Shown here: piece by piece, positions 33,351 to 41,935 of the stretch
Numbering within the stretch: position 1 is the first letter of the stretch
How the letters are laid out: each line of letters opens with the position of its first letter
Source: JALCSJ01 sp036788835
GTDB taxonomy: Bacteria; Bacillota; Negativicutes; Acidaminococcales; Acidaminococcaceae
Assembly (NCBI GenBank): GCA_036788835.1
Contig: DAIQMR010000007.1
Span: forward strand, 1-64,000
Length of the DNA stretch: 64,000 bases
Reading direction: 5' to 3'
Notes under the pieces: generated by a model
The model's input: the letters and a program-made list of their open reading frames with translations, nothing else
Databases searched by the model: none
Told to the model about the DNA's origin: nothing
Program-made: the position numbers and the translations under genes

Positions 33351-34394
33351 ATGATGGCAAAAGGCATTGCCCTTTATCCGGGACTGGATAATTCGGCGGA
33401 AGAAAACATTAAATTAATCGAAAATGCAGCAGCATTAGGCTACAGAAAACTTTTCGTTTCCCTCCATATTCCGGAAACCAATAAGGAACAGCTGGAAAAA
33501 GAAATGGCCGGGTTATTGCGGCAGGCGGTAAAGTACCGGATGGAAGTGGTTGCGGATATCGGTCCTGATACACAGGATATGCAGGGCATTACTTCCTTGC
33601 GGCTAGACGATGGTTTCAGTCCGGAACAGGTGGGAAAATTACTGTCGTCCAATGGTAAGCGTAAAATAGTACTCAATGCTTCCACTGTTACAGAAGAATT
33701 TTTGCAGGAATTGCAAAAATCCGGTGTTGATTTCCGGCGTATTACCGCTCTTCACAATTTTTATCCTCGGGAGAATACAGGCTTGTCTACAGGGTTTTTT
33801 GAGGGACAAAATTTTCTCTTGAGCAAGTATGGTATAAAAGCAGGGGCCTTTATTGCCAGTCAGGCAGGCCCCCGGGGTCCTCTTTATGCAGGTTTGCCTA
33901 CTCTGGAAAGAACCAGGGAAATGGTATCGGGCCTGGCAGCAAGATATTTGGCTGTTTTGGGGGCGGAAGATATTTATTTTGGGGACGGGCGGCCCTCGGA
34001 TCAAGAATTAAGGGAGGTAGCTGCAGTACAAGATGGCAGGGTGGTTTTAACCTTGCTAGGCGTTACCCGGCAGACTCGGCTACGGGAATTTTTGCAGAAT
34101 ACCTTTATGGTAAGACCGGAAGGGGCGGCAGATTTAATCCGAACAAGGGAAAGCCGCGTATTGCTTAAAGGACAGACCATCGAGCCCAGTGTCATGCAAA
34201 TGCGGCCGGCGGGCACTGTGACCATCGACAATAAATATTTCGGCCGGTATCAGGGGGAACTGTCCATTGTCCGACGCTTACTGCCACCGGAATTCCGTAC
34301 AACAGTAGTGGGCCATATTCCCAGGGAGGAACTCTTCCTGCTTCAATTCTTAAAACCGGGGAGCAAGTTTAAATTCCGAACGTTTGCGTTTTGA
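33351..34394 (+). CDS. mupG: MupG/DUF871 family 6-phospho-N-acetylmuramidase
   Basis: A 347-residue protein: an N-terminal TIM-barrel part (MAKGIALYPGLDNSAEENI, LFVSLHIPET, FRRITALHNFYPRENTGLS) and a small C-terminal cyclophilin-like domain (RESRVLLKGQTIEPSVM..., GTVTIDNKYFGRYQGELSIV). DUF871 proteins include MupG of Staphylococcus, which splits MurNAc-6P-GlcNAc into MurNAc-6P and GlcNAc. Its position after the PTS fits import of the disaccharide as MurNAc-6P-GlcNAc, then MupG, MurQ and NagA steps. AGGAGGA precedes the start. Confidence 0.88.
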   Translation: MMAKGIALYPGLDNSAEENIKLIENAAALGYRKLFVSLHIPETNKEQLEKEMAGLLRQAVKYRMEVVADIGPDTQDMQGITSLRLDDGFSPEQVGKLLSSNGKRKIVLNASTVTEEFLQELQKSGVDFRRITALHNFYPRENTGLSTGFFEGQNFLLSKYGIKAGAFIASQAGPRGPLYAGLPTLERTREMVSGLAARYLAVLGAEDIYFGDGRPSDQELREVAAVQDGRVVLTLLGVTRQTRLREFLQNTFMVRPEGAADLIRTRESRVLLKGQTIEPSVMQMRPAGTVTIDNKYFGRYQGELSIVRRLLPPEFRTTVVGHIPREELFLLQFLKPGSKFKFRTFAF

Positions 34395-34416
34395 TGGTAA
34401 AAAATATTCGTAAGTA

Positions 34417-34445
34417 TTGCGTACAATACAAGAAAATGTTAAAAT
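34417..34445 (+). promoter_or_regulatory. purB promoter with palindrome over the -35
   Basis: TTGCGT (34417-34422) and TAAAAT (34440-34445) are 17 bases apart. GTATTGCGTACAATAC at 34414-34429 is a perfect palindrome except for its self-complementary CGTA centre variation, covering the -35, so a repressor could act here. A small GCCGGG/CCGGC hairpin follows in the leader. Confidence 0.6.
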
Positions 34446-34501
34446 ATTGACTGGTTGTTGCCGGGCAATTAATCCGGCACACGAGAACAGGAGGCAATAC
34501 T

Positions 34502-35794
34502 GTGATTCCACGTTATACAAGCAAAGAAATGGGCGCTATTTGGACCGAAGAAAACGAGGACCGCACAATGATGCAGGTGGAAATTCTGGCCTGCGAAGCC
34601 ATGAACAAGCTGGGCATCATTCCCGATGAAGATTTAAAAAATATTCAAACTAAGTCTGACTTTGATTTGGACAGAGTCCATGAAATCGAAAAAGTTACTA
34701 ACCACGATATTATTTCTCTTTTGACCGCTATCGGCGAGCACGTAGGGGAATCTTCCAAGTATATTCATAAAGGACTCACCAGCAGCGATGTTAAAGATAC
34801 TGCTGTGGGAGTTATGATGAAGCAATCTGCGGAGCTGCTGCTGAAACTGGAAAAAGAACTTCGCGAAGTGCTGCGCAAACAAGCTGTTAAATACAGAAAT
34901 ACCATCTGTGTGGGACGTACCCATGGCATTCATGCGGAGCCTACGATTTTTGGCCTGAAATTCCTCTTGTGGATGGATGAAACAGACAGAAATATTGAAA
35001 GACTGGAACTGGCCAAAAAATATATTTCCATTGGCAAACTCAGTGGTGCAGTAGGGACTTATTCTAATATTAATCCTTTTGTAGAAGATTATGTCTGCAA
35101 GAAATTAGGTATAGATGCAGCTAAACTTTCTACCCAGGTAATTCAAAGAGACAGACATGCTTTCTATTTGAGCACTATCGCCGTGTGCGGTGCTTCCCTG
35201 GAAAAGATGGCCTTGGAAATCCGCCACCTGCAAAGGACTGAAGTGCGGGAAGCAGAAGAGTATTTTGCTCCCGGCCAAAAGGGTTCTTCTGCCATGCCTC
35301 ATAAACGGAATCCCATTACCTGCGAAAAAATCTGCGGCTTGGCCAGAGTGCTGAGAGGCAATGCAGAAGCAGCTTTGGAGAATGTTGCTCTCTGGCATGA
35401 AAGAGATATTTCCCACTCTTCCGTAGAGCGGATTATCCTTCCGGATTCCACTATTTTGTTGGATCATATGCTGAGAAAGACTACAAACCTTTTGGATAAG
35501 CTGCTGGTTTATCCTGATGCCATGATTAAGGATTTGAATATAACAGGCGGCCTGATTTACAGTCCTAATGTACTTACTGCCTTGGTGACCAAGGGAGCAG
35601 CCAGGAACGATGCTTATGTCTGGGTTCAGAGAAACGCTATGGCTCGTTGGCTTAAGGGTGAGGACTTCAAAACTAACTTGGAAAATGATGCCGATATTAA
35701 GAAATATCTTAGCGATGAAGATATTGAAGCCTGCCTGGAACCAAAACACATGTTGAAGAATGTTGATATGATTTATGCCAGATTTGGTCTATAA
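34502..35794 (+). CDS. purB: Adenylosuccinate lyase
   Basis: A 430-residue fumarase-superfamily enzyme with GTG start behind CAGGAGG. GKLSGAVGTYSNINP, the GSSAMPHKRNPI signature loop and HSSVERIILPDSTILLDHML are diagnostic. It acts twice in purine synthesis: release of fumarate to give AICAR and to give AMP. It is followed 12 bases later by purA, so the two-step IMP-to-AMP branch is together. Confidence 0.97.
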   Translation: MIPRYTSKEMGAIWTEENEDRTMMQVEILACEAMNKLGIIPDEDLKNIQTKSDFDLDRVHEIEKVTNHDIISLLTAIGEHVGESSKYIHKGLTSSDVKDTAVGVMMKQSAELLLKLEKELREVLRKQAVKYRNTICVGRTHGIHAEPTIFGLKFLLWMDETDRNIERLELAKKYISIGKLSGAVGTYSNINPFVEDYVCKKLGIDAAKLSTQVIQRDRHAFYLSTIAVCGASLEKMALEIRHLQRTEVREAEEYFAPGQKGSSAMPHKRNPITCEKICGLARVLRGNAEAALENVALWHERDISHSSVERIILPDSTILLDHMLRKTTNLLDKLLVYPDAMIKDLNITGGLIYSPNVLTALVTKGAARNDAYVWVQRNAMARWLKGEDFKTNLENDADIKKYLSDEDIEACLEPKHMLKNVDMIYARFGL

Positions 35795-35806
35795 GGAGAT
35801 GCTCAT

Positions 35807-37096
35807 ATGCCATCAGTAGTAGTAATTGGCGCCCAGTGGGGCGACGAAGGAAAAGGCAAGATTGTAGATTATTTAGCACAAAAAGCCGACGGAGTAACAA
35901 GATATTCCGGCGGGTCCAATGCGGGACACACTGTAGTGGTCAATGACGTGGCTTACAAACTGCGCCTTCTGCCCAGCGGTATTTTGTACAAAGACAAAAC
36001 CTGCTTTTTAGGTAACGGCGTGGTTATTAACCCGCGTGTGGTACTTCAGGAAATTGCCGGCATGCACGAAAAGGGCATCGACACAAGCAATTTGCACATC
36101 AGCGACAGAGCCCATGTGGTGCTGCCCTATCATGAGATGTTGGACGGCCTGCAGGAAGCTGCTTTAGGCGACAGGAAGATTGGTACCACCGGCGGCGGCA
36201 TTGGACCTTGCTATATGGACAAAGCAGCCAGAGTAGGCATCAGAATGTGTGATTTCATTAATCCTGAGACTTTCGCCGAAAAATTAAAACGCAACTTGGA
36301 AGCCAAAAATACTTTGTTCACTAAAGTATACGGTGCGAAGCCTTTGGATTACGATGCTATGCTGAAAGAATATTTAGGCTATGCAGACCAGCTCCGTCCC
36401 TACGTCAGCGATACAGCTGTAGCCTTGGGAGCATTATTGACCGGCGGCAAAAATGTTTTATTCGAAGGAGCCCAAGCTACCTATTTGGACATAGACTATG
36501 GTACATATCCCTACGTAACCAGTTCCAACCCTACAGCCGGCAATGCAGCAACTGGCAGCGGCATAGGCCCCAGATTCATTGACCATGTGGTAGGAGTAGT
36601 AAAGGCCTATACTACCAGAGTAGGAGAAGGACCTTTTATTACCGAGCTTTTTGATAAAGACGGACCGGGGAATCATCTGAGAGAAAGAGGCCATGAGTAT
36701 GGTACTGTTACAGGACGTCCCCGTCGCTGTGGCTGGCTTGATGCCTTCATGGTGAAGAATTCTGTGCGTATTAACAGTCTTGATTATATTGCGGTGACCC
36801 GTCTGGATATTTTGGACGATATGCCTACTATCAAAATGTGCGTAGGCTATGAAATCGATGGGAAACAAATCAGCACCATTCCTGCGGATTTGCAAATCTT
36901 GGCTACAGCCAAACCTATTTATGAGGAGTACCAGGGCTGGATGACAGACACCAGTAAAACAAGGACCTACGAGGCCCTGCCTGCTGCGGCTAAAAAATAC
37001 CTGGAAAGACTAAGTCAGGTAGCCGGAGTAAAGATGGGGATTGTTTCTGTAGGACCCAACAGAGCCCAGACTATTGTCTTAAAAGAATTATTTTAA
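35807..37096 (+). CDS. purA: Adenylosuccinate synthetase
   Basis: A 429-residue GTP-dependent enzyme, MPSVVVIGAQWGDEGKGKIVDYLA, with the P-loop-like GDEGKGK, NAGHTVVV, the catalytic-histidine segment, TTGGGIGPCYMDKAAR and GRPRRCGWLDA. It joins IMP and aspartate, the step before PurB's final reaction. The order dnaB-purB-purA recalls the dnaC-purA neighbourhood of Bacillus, here split by the amino-sugar cluster. Confidence 0.98.
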   Translation: MPSVVVIGAQWGDEGKGKIVDYLAQKADGVTRYSGGSNAGHTVVVNDVAYKLRLLPSGILYKDKTCFLGNGVVINPRVVLQEIAGMHEKGIDTSNLHISDRAHVVLPYHEMLDGLQEAALGDRKIGTTGGGIGPCYMDKAARVGIRMCDFINPETFAEKLKRNLEAKNTLFTKVYGAKPLDYDAMLKEYLGYADQLRPYVSDTAVALGALLTGGKNVLFEGAQATYLDIDYGTYPYVTSSNPTAGNAATGSGIGPRFIDHVVGVVKAYTTRVGEGPFITELFDKDGPGNHLRERGHEYGTVTGRPRRCGWLDAFMVKNSVRINSLDYIAVTRLDILDDMPTIKMCVGYEIDGKQISTIPADLQILATAKPIYEEYQGWMTDTSKTRTYEALPAAAKKYLERLSQVAGVKMGIVSVGPNRAQTIVLKELF

Positions 37097-37119
37097 GCTA
37101 AAAATCGTTAGATAAATTC

Positions 37120-37149
37120 TTGACATTTATAGGCCGGTACTTGTATAAT
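37120..37149 (+). promoter_or_regulatory. Promoter of tRNA-Lys
   Basis: TTGACA (37120-37125) and TATAAT (37144-37149), 18 bases apart, lie 18 bases before the tRNA. Confidence 0.85.
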
Positions 37150-37166
37150 GGTGGAGTTGCAAAACC

Positions 37167-37242
37167 GATTCACTAGCTCAGTTGGTAGAGCACCTGATTT
37201 TTAATCAGGGTGTCCCGGGTTCGAATCCCGGGTGGATCACCA
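37167..37242 (+). tRNA. tRNA-Lys (anticodon TTT)
   Basis: The acceptor GATTCAC pairs with GTGGATC, discriminator A, and CCA is encoded (37240-37242). CTAGCTCAGTTGGTAGAGC is the D arm; the anticodon loop TTTTTAA between CCTGA and TCAGG gives TTT; the T arm is CCCGGGTTCGAATCCCGGG. Confidence 0.97.
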
Positions 37243-37254
37243 AATTTGTTGCTA

Positions 37255-37296
37255 AATAACACTTTTACCCATAAGGGGAAAAGTGTTATTTTTTTG
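37255..37296 (+). terminator. Terminator of tRNA-Lys
   Basis: ATAACACTTTT and AAAAGTGTTAT pair around a CCC/GGG inner stem, followed by seven T. Confidence 0.9.
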
Positions 37297-37374
37297 AAAA
37301 ATATGTGTTGTTAATTAAAAATAATGTTATAATAAAGTATGCAATAAAGCTAAATATAATTGGGGGTGTTACGA

Positions 37375-38412
37375 ATGAACAAAAAATTATTAGCTTCTTT
37401 GGTTGTAGCCGGGATGTGCGTAACTGCAGTGGCAGGCGCCGCCCCTATGACAGATTTCCATGCGGGGGTAGGCCAATTGGACCTAGGTGCTTGGGACGTG
37501 AAAACTAATGTTGGGGATTATGATTTTGGAACCCATTGGAATTTTGATGGTGGTTTGACCTATGGTCTGGCCGAAAAAATTGGTTTGGGCTATGAATATC
37601 ATGGCTTAAAAGGCGGGGATACTTTAAATATAACCGGGAACAATGTTGAAATGGATGGTAAAGAACATGAAGTAAATCTGTACTATACACTGGATCCTAA
37701 AGTAGCTGTTTTCGTAGGCTGGCATCGTATTTCCGATGAAGGGGGTTCTAATAACGTAGCTCAACTGGGCTTTGTTGGTAAAGCGCCTCTGGGCTCTGAC
37801 AAATTTAATATTTACGGTAAAATTGCCGGTGGCACTAAGAGCACTTGGTTAGGCGAAGCAGGGTTAGCTTATACCTTTGCTAAAGATTTAGACTTTAATG
37901 TTGGCTATCGTTATTTACAAACCGATACTGATTCCGATGCTGGCAAAGCTAAATTCAAAGGCTTAATTATGGGCCTCAGCTATCGTTTCGGCGGCAAGAA
38001 AGCAGCCGCTGCTCCCGTAGCAGAACCTGTGGTTGAGACTCCTGCTGTTGCAGCACCGGCTCCTGTTGCGGCTGCCAACGATTACTATTTCAATAGCATT
38101 CACTTTGACTTCGATAAAGATAATTTGAAGGCTGACCAAGTTCCTAATGCTGACAGCGTAGTTAACGCAGCTAAACAAACCGGTCATGTATTTAAACTGG
38201 TTGGTAATACCGACGGTATCGGCACCAATGCTTACAATGATGATTTGTCTAAGCGCCGTGTTGACAGAGTGGCAGCTTATGTGAAGGATCATGGTGTTCC
38301 TGCTAATCAAATCGTTACCATTTACAGAGGCAAGACTGATCCTGCCGCTACCAATGCTACCGATGCAGGCCGTGCTACTAACCGTCGTGTAGATGTTTGG
38401 GAACACAAATAA
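37375..38412 (+). CDS. OmpA-family outer membrane protein
   Basis: A 345-residue protein. A signal peptide (MNKKLLASLVVAGMCVTAVA, cut near AGA-AP) leads to a beta-barrel of alternating short glycine/aromatic strands (about 25-205), an alanine/proline linker (about 207-235, APVAEPVV...AAPAPVAA) and a C-terminal OmpA peptidoglycan-binding domain (FDFDKDNLKADQ, GNTDGIGTNAYNDDLSKRRVDRVAAYV, ATNRRVDV). It would tie the outer membrane to the wall. The start with GGGGGTG seven bases upstream is preferred to one five codons earlier. It is single-gene, ended by a strong terminator. Confidence 0.92.
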   Translation: MNKKLLASLVVAGMCVTAVAGAAPMTDFHAGVGQLDLGAWDVKTNVGDYDFGTHWNFDGGLTYGLAEKIGLGYEYHGLKGGDTLNITGNNVEMDGKEHEVNLYYTLDPKVAVFVGWHRISDEGGSNNVAQLGFVGKAPLGSDKFNIYGKIAGGTKSTWLGEAGLAYTFAKDLDFNVGYRYLQTDTDSDAGKAKFKGLIMGLSYRFGGKKAAAAPVAEPVVETPAVAAPAPVAAANDYYFNSIHFDFDKDNLKADQVPNADSVVNAAKQTGHVFKLVGNTDGIGTNAYNDDLSKRRVDRVAAYVKDHGVPANQIVTIYRGKTDPAATNATDAGRATNRRVDVWEHK

Positions 38413-38456
38413 TAGTAAAAACGACAAGATTTAGCTGATGCTTCGTCAAAATTAAA

Positions 38457-38513
38457 GGCCCGAGAATGGGATGAACAGCGGTGTTCTATCCCGTCCACGG
38501 GTCTTTTCTTTTT
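38457..38513 (+). terminator. Terminator of the OmpA-family gene
   Basis: A three-part stem (GGCCCG/CGGGTC, GGGAT/ATCCC, AACA/TGTT) is followed by TTTTCTTTTTC. Confidence 0.8.
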
Positions 38514-38552
38514 CTTCGACAAGAGTTCAGCTCAGTCGCACATTTTCACAGC

Positions 38553-39512
38553 TTATTCATGGGTGGCATCAGGCGGTACTTGAGGACCGGGGTGCATGGG
38601 GTTAAATTTAGGATTATGCCTGCCCATACCGTTTCTTGGTTCCGGACGGCCATGGACTTCTCCCTGGCAATTAGCAATAAGTTTAGTAACATTAGCCAAA
38701 CGTTTATCAGCTTGCTTTTGGGTTAAAACACCATCTTTTACAGCCTTTTCCAAAAAGGTTTTTTCCGTGGACAAGCGTTCTGCTTTATAGGCATCGAAAA
38801 CACCTAGTTTTTTGGCCAGTCCTGCACAGGTGAGCTTATTTTTGTAGGCTTCGGCGTAGAGGTCTTGAGGAGTTTTGCCGGTTAATTTGGCCAGAGTGTC
38901 AAAGGGCAGATGTCCATACATAGGATGCTCTCTGTAGGCCATGCCTTCGCAGCCTTGGGCGGTTGAACCATCCGGGTTGCAGCGTACAATCACATCTCCT
39001 TGGGGACCATCGCAAACAGGCCCTGTTTTGTGCAATATAGTTCTCATAGGACGCTTGGGCCGTTTGCCCTGTCTGGCTAGTTCCAGATTGTCGCCGACTA
39101 TCTTGAGAGCATTGTCGGCCTTAGCACGGGTTATTCTACCCTCGGACACAGACCTGTCCAAGCGGGTTTTGGCCAGGGCCAGGCGTTTGGCTTTAAAAGC
39201 GGCGAATTTGCCGGCCTTGTCGGCATATTGAGCCGGATTAATCTTTTGGTCACGACATTCCAGAATAATGGCCTTTTCGTCTTTGCCGGTTAGTTCTGCC
39301 AGAGTATTAAAAGGACTGTTTTTCGGACGCTTGGGCCCATTGATTCTGTGGGGCCTGCCGGCGTCGGTGTTTTTAGCCTGAGTGCTGGCAGCTACCAAAT
39401 CACGCATTTTATGAGGATTTTCCTCGGTAGCAGTTGTGGCTGCATAGGCTGTAGTCAGTCCTAAAGAAGCAACCACTGCAGCTGTTATAGCCAATCTCTT
39501 CATGTTTTTCAT
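38553..39512 (-). CDS. Secreted protein with two copies of a helical LTxxQ-like domain
   Basis: A 319-residue exported protein: signal peptide MKNMKRLAITAAVVASLGLTTAYA, then two homologous segments of about 70 residues (about 67-136 and 204-272). Both share PF(N/D)TLA(E/K)LTGK, KxGxFxA(F/Y)KA(K/E)RL and an ending like GxLTQKQADKRL. Between them is a Cys-containing stretch, and the tail is rich in His, Met and Pro. LTxxQ recalls periplasmic Spy/CpxP-type sensors, and a two-component system is divergent from it. Homology to those families is not established. The ATG at 39512 with AGGAG ten bases upstream is preferred to a GTG three codons earlier. Confidence 0.75.
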   Translation of the reverse strand: MKNMKRLAITAAVVASLGLTTAYAATTATEENPHKMRDLVAASTQAKNTDAGRPHRINGPKRPKNSPFNTLAELTGKDEKAIILECRDQKINPAQYADKAGKFAAFKAKRLALAKTRLDRSVSEGRITRAKADNALKIVGDNLELARQGKRPKRPMRTILHKTGPVCDGPQGDVIVRCNPDGSTAQGCEGMAYREHPMYGHLPFDTLAKLTGKTPQDLYAEAYKNKLTCAGLAKKLGVFDAYKAERLSTEKTFLEKAVKDGVLTQKQADKRLANVTKLIANCQGEVHGRPEPRNGMGRHNPKFNPMHPGPQVPPDATHE

Positions 39513-39553
39513 GTTTATCACACTCCTGAATTGTTTTATTGGCTCTTGCCTAT

Positions 39554-39581
39554 ATTGTACAATAAATGAATATTATGTCAA
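39554..39581 (-). promoter_or_regulatory. Promoter of the duplicated-domain secreted protein
   Basis: On the minus strand TTGACA (39576-39581) and TACAAT (39554-39559) are 16 bases apart. The -10 lies within a palindrome, TATTGTACAATA (39553-39564), a possible operator. Confidence 0.7.
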
Positions 39582-39623
39582 AATCATGTTTTTTTGAAAA
39601 AAGTTTCACGAAATTTTCTAAAA

Positions 39624-39652
39624 AGGACAAAAAAGGCTAAATAATGTATAAT
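39624..39652 (+). promoter_or_regulatory. Promoter of the two-component system
   Basis: AGGACA (39624-39629) and TATAAT (39647-39652) are 17 bases apart, with the start codon 27 bases on. The -35 is weak, so an activator may be needed. Confidence 0.55.
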
Positions 39653-39678
39653 AGATAATATGCAAAGGATGGGATGCT

Positions 39679-40377
39679 ATGGGAAAAATATTAATCGTAG
39701 ACGATAACGAACAAATAACCTCTATTTTGGCTACCTATGCCCAAAAAGAGGGAATGGAAACGATTATTGCCCTGGACGGAGAGGACGCCCTAGACCAGTT
39801 TTATCGTTACCAGACTGCTATTCAGGTTATCTTGCTGGATGTTATGATGCCCAAAATGGATGGTTTCACAGTTTGTAAAACCATCAGGAAAACTTCCATG
39901 GTGCCAATTATTATGATAACCGCCCGAGGAGAAGATTTCGATAAAATTATGGGGCTGGACATGGGTGCCGATGATTATATTGTTAAGCCTTTTTCTGCCA
40001 GGGAAGTTATGGCCAGAATCCGAGCCCTGCTGCGCCGGATTCATTATCAGGAGACAGACGGGAAAGGGTATCAAATTGGCAATCTTACAATTAACATAGA
40101 AGATTATAAAGCTTTTATTGACCAGCAAGAGCTGCCATTGACAAAAAAAGAGATTGAGCTGCTTTGGACCTTTGCCAAAAACAAGAATAAAATTTTTAGC
40201 CGGGAAAATCTTCTGGACAGTATTTGGGGCTATGAATACGATGGGGACAGCCGCACGGTAGACTCCCACATTAAGAGGCTCAGGGCTAAACTGGACAAGT
40301 TTAAACATCCTGAATGGGACATAGAAACCAAATGGGGTGTAGGCTATCGCTTTGAGGATAAAGGTCATGAAAAATAA
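39679..40377 (+). CDS. OmpR/PhoB-family response regulator
   Basis: A 232-residue regulator. The receiver domain (MGKILIVDDNEQITSIL) has acidic DD at 8-9, phospho-acceptor Asp in VILLDVMMPKMDG (about 53) and the switch lysine in YIVKPFSAREV. The C-terminal winged helix (LPLTKKEIELLWTF, FSRENLLDSIWGY, DSRTVDSHIKRLRAKL) binds DNA. It overlaps the kinase gene by 11 bases and is divergent from the secreted protein, its likely target. Confidence 0.95.
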   Translation: MGKILIVDDNEQITSILATYAQKEGMETIIALDGEDALDQFYRYQTAIQVILLDVMMPKMDGFTVCKTIRKTSMVPIIMITARGEDFDKIMGLDMGADDYIVKPFSAREVMARIRALLRRIHYQETDGKGYQIGNLTINIEDYKAFIDQQELPLTKKEIELLWTFAKNKNKIFSRENLLDSIWGYEYDGDSRTVDSHIKRLRAKLDKFKHPEWDIETKWGVGYRFEDKGHEK

Positions 40378-41917
40378 AATATTCGTTAAAATGTTTTTGG
40401 CGTTTGCTTTTGCTCTGCTGGTTTTTTCTTTAGTAGTAGGCAGCGGGTTTGGCTATTTGTTCAGAGAACATGTTATTAGTGTTAAAAAACAGGATATGGA
40501 ACAAAGAGCCGTGAAGATTGCTCAAGCTCTGGGAGAGAGCAGGGACCAGTGGCTCACATGGCAGGCCAAGAGGAAAGAAGCCCAGGCCCAGGCTCAGGAG
40601 GACCGTCATCTATTTGGGGCAAATCAACAGGGCGACCTAGTGCGGCCTCAAGGTCCTCTGGGACTGAGCTTCGGCGCAGTGCTGAGGTTCTTGGGCAGCG
40701 CGGCGGCAGATGATGTATGGATTGTAGACAATAATCAACACTTAACCAGTACTGCGAACAACAGACAGGGGAAGCATTCTACTTTCATGTTTAAAGACCT
40801 GCCTCCTGATGCGGCGAAAGTGGTGGATCGAGTTATACAGGGAAACGTTACTACCACCGAAGGTTTTAGTACCTTGCTGGAAGTTCCCACCCTGACAGTG
40901 GGTGCTCCCGTGAAGGATAAAGACGGCAACATTTTGGGAGCCGTTCTGGTTCATGCACCTATTTCGGGCATGGAAGAGGCGGCCACCCAGGGCAATCGGA
41001 TTTTGCTCATGTGCGGCGGTGCCGCCCTATTGTTATCTTTCATCCTGGCTCTTGGTTTTGCCTGGTGGTTTACCAAACCACTGCGTACTATGCAGTTAAC
41101 CGCCGAAGAAATGGCAGAAGGTGATTACGAGGCCAGATGCAACGTGCGTCAGAAGGATGAGGTAGGGGAATTGGGCAGGGCTTTGGATACCTTGGGGGAT
41201 AAGCTGCTGGTGGCCAGCAAGGAAAGTGCTCAGCTGGACCAGTTAAGAAAAGATTTTATTGCTAATATTTCCCATGAACTGCGAACTCCGGTAACAGTTA
41301 TCCGCGGCTCTTTGGAGGCCTTGTGCGATAAGGTAGTTATTGCCCCGGATAAAGTAGAGGAATACTATGGGGAAATGTTGAAGGAAACGATTTTTCTTCA
41401 ACGGTTGATTAATGATTTATTGGATTTATCCAGATTGCAAAATGTTAATTTTAAAATTGAAATGAGCAAAGTTAATCTTTACGATGTTTTACAGGACGTT
41501 CTTCATAGTGGCTCCCGTCTGGCTCAGCATAAAAACATTACTGTGGCCTTAAATGCCGATGCTACATGTTACCCTTTGACAGGAGATTACGGAAGACTGC
41601 GGCAGATGCTCATGGTTTTTGTAGACAATGCCGTGAAGTTCTCTCCCCAAGGCAGCAGGGTAGAAGTGAGCCTGAAGGGCCGGACCATAAAAATCACGGA
41701 CCATGGCTGCGGGGTTCCTCAAAAAGAACTGGCCCATATTTTTGATAGATTCTATAAAACCCGCAACGAACGAAATAAGACCGGCACAGGTCTGGGTCTG
41801 TCTATTGCCAGGGAAATTGCGGAACGTCACAAGATGAGAGTCCATATGGAAAGCCAACCGGAAGTTTATACCAGTGTTGTGGTAGAGCTGCCAGAGCCTT
41901 TGGCAGTCACGACTTAG
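40367..41917 (+). CDS. Sensor histidine kinase
   Basis: A 516-residue membrane kinase: helix near 5-30, an extracytoplasmic sensor of about 170 residues (about 35-205, with VWIVDNNQHLT and GAPVKDKDGNILGAVLVHAPI, PAS/Cache-like), a second helix (about 210-235), HAMP, HisKA with FIANISHELRTPVTVIRG and HATPase with VDNAVKFSPQG, DHGCGV and GTGLGLSIARE. The outer part faces the space where the duplicated-domain protein is exported. The start with ATG at 40367 overlaps the regulator's end. Confidence 0.95.
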   Translation: MKNKIFVKMFLAFAFALLVFSLVVGSGFGYLFREHVISVKKQDMEQRAVKIAQALGESRDQWLTWQAKRKEAQAQAQEDRHLFGANQQGDLVRPQGPLGLSFGAVLRFLGSAAADDVWIVDNNQHLTSTANNRQGKHSTFMFKDLPPDAAKVVDRVIQGNVTTTEGFSTLLEVPTLTVGAPVKDKDGNILGAVLVHAPISGMEEAATQGNRILLMCGGAALLLSFILALGFAWWFTKPLRTMQLTAEEMAEGDYEARCNVRQKDEVGELGRALDTLGDKLLVASKESAQLDQLRKDFIANISHELRTPVTVIRGSLEALCDKVVIAPDKVEEYYGEMLKETIFLQRLINDLLDLSRLQNVNFKIEMSKVNLYDVLQDVLHSGSRLAQHKNITVALNADATCYPLTGDYGRLRQMLMVFVDNAVKFSPQGSRVEVSLKGRTIKITDHGCGVPQKELAHIFDRFYKTRNERNKTGTGLGLSIAREIAERHKMRVHMESQPEVYTSVVVELPEPLAVTT

Positions 41918-41935
41918 TGCTAAGGAGGAAGAACG

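Noticed and set aside
39601..39616. Possible second parS near 39.6 kb (GTTTCACGAAATTTTC)
   Set aside because: Only one half matches parS; the other half lacks the GTGAAAC arm.
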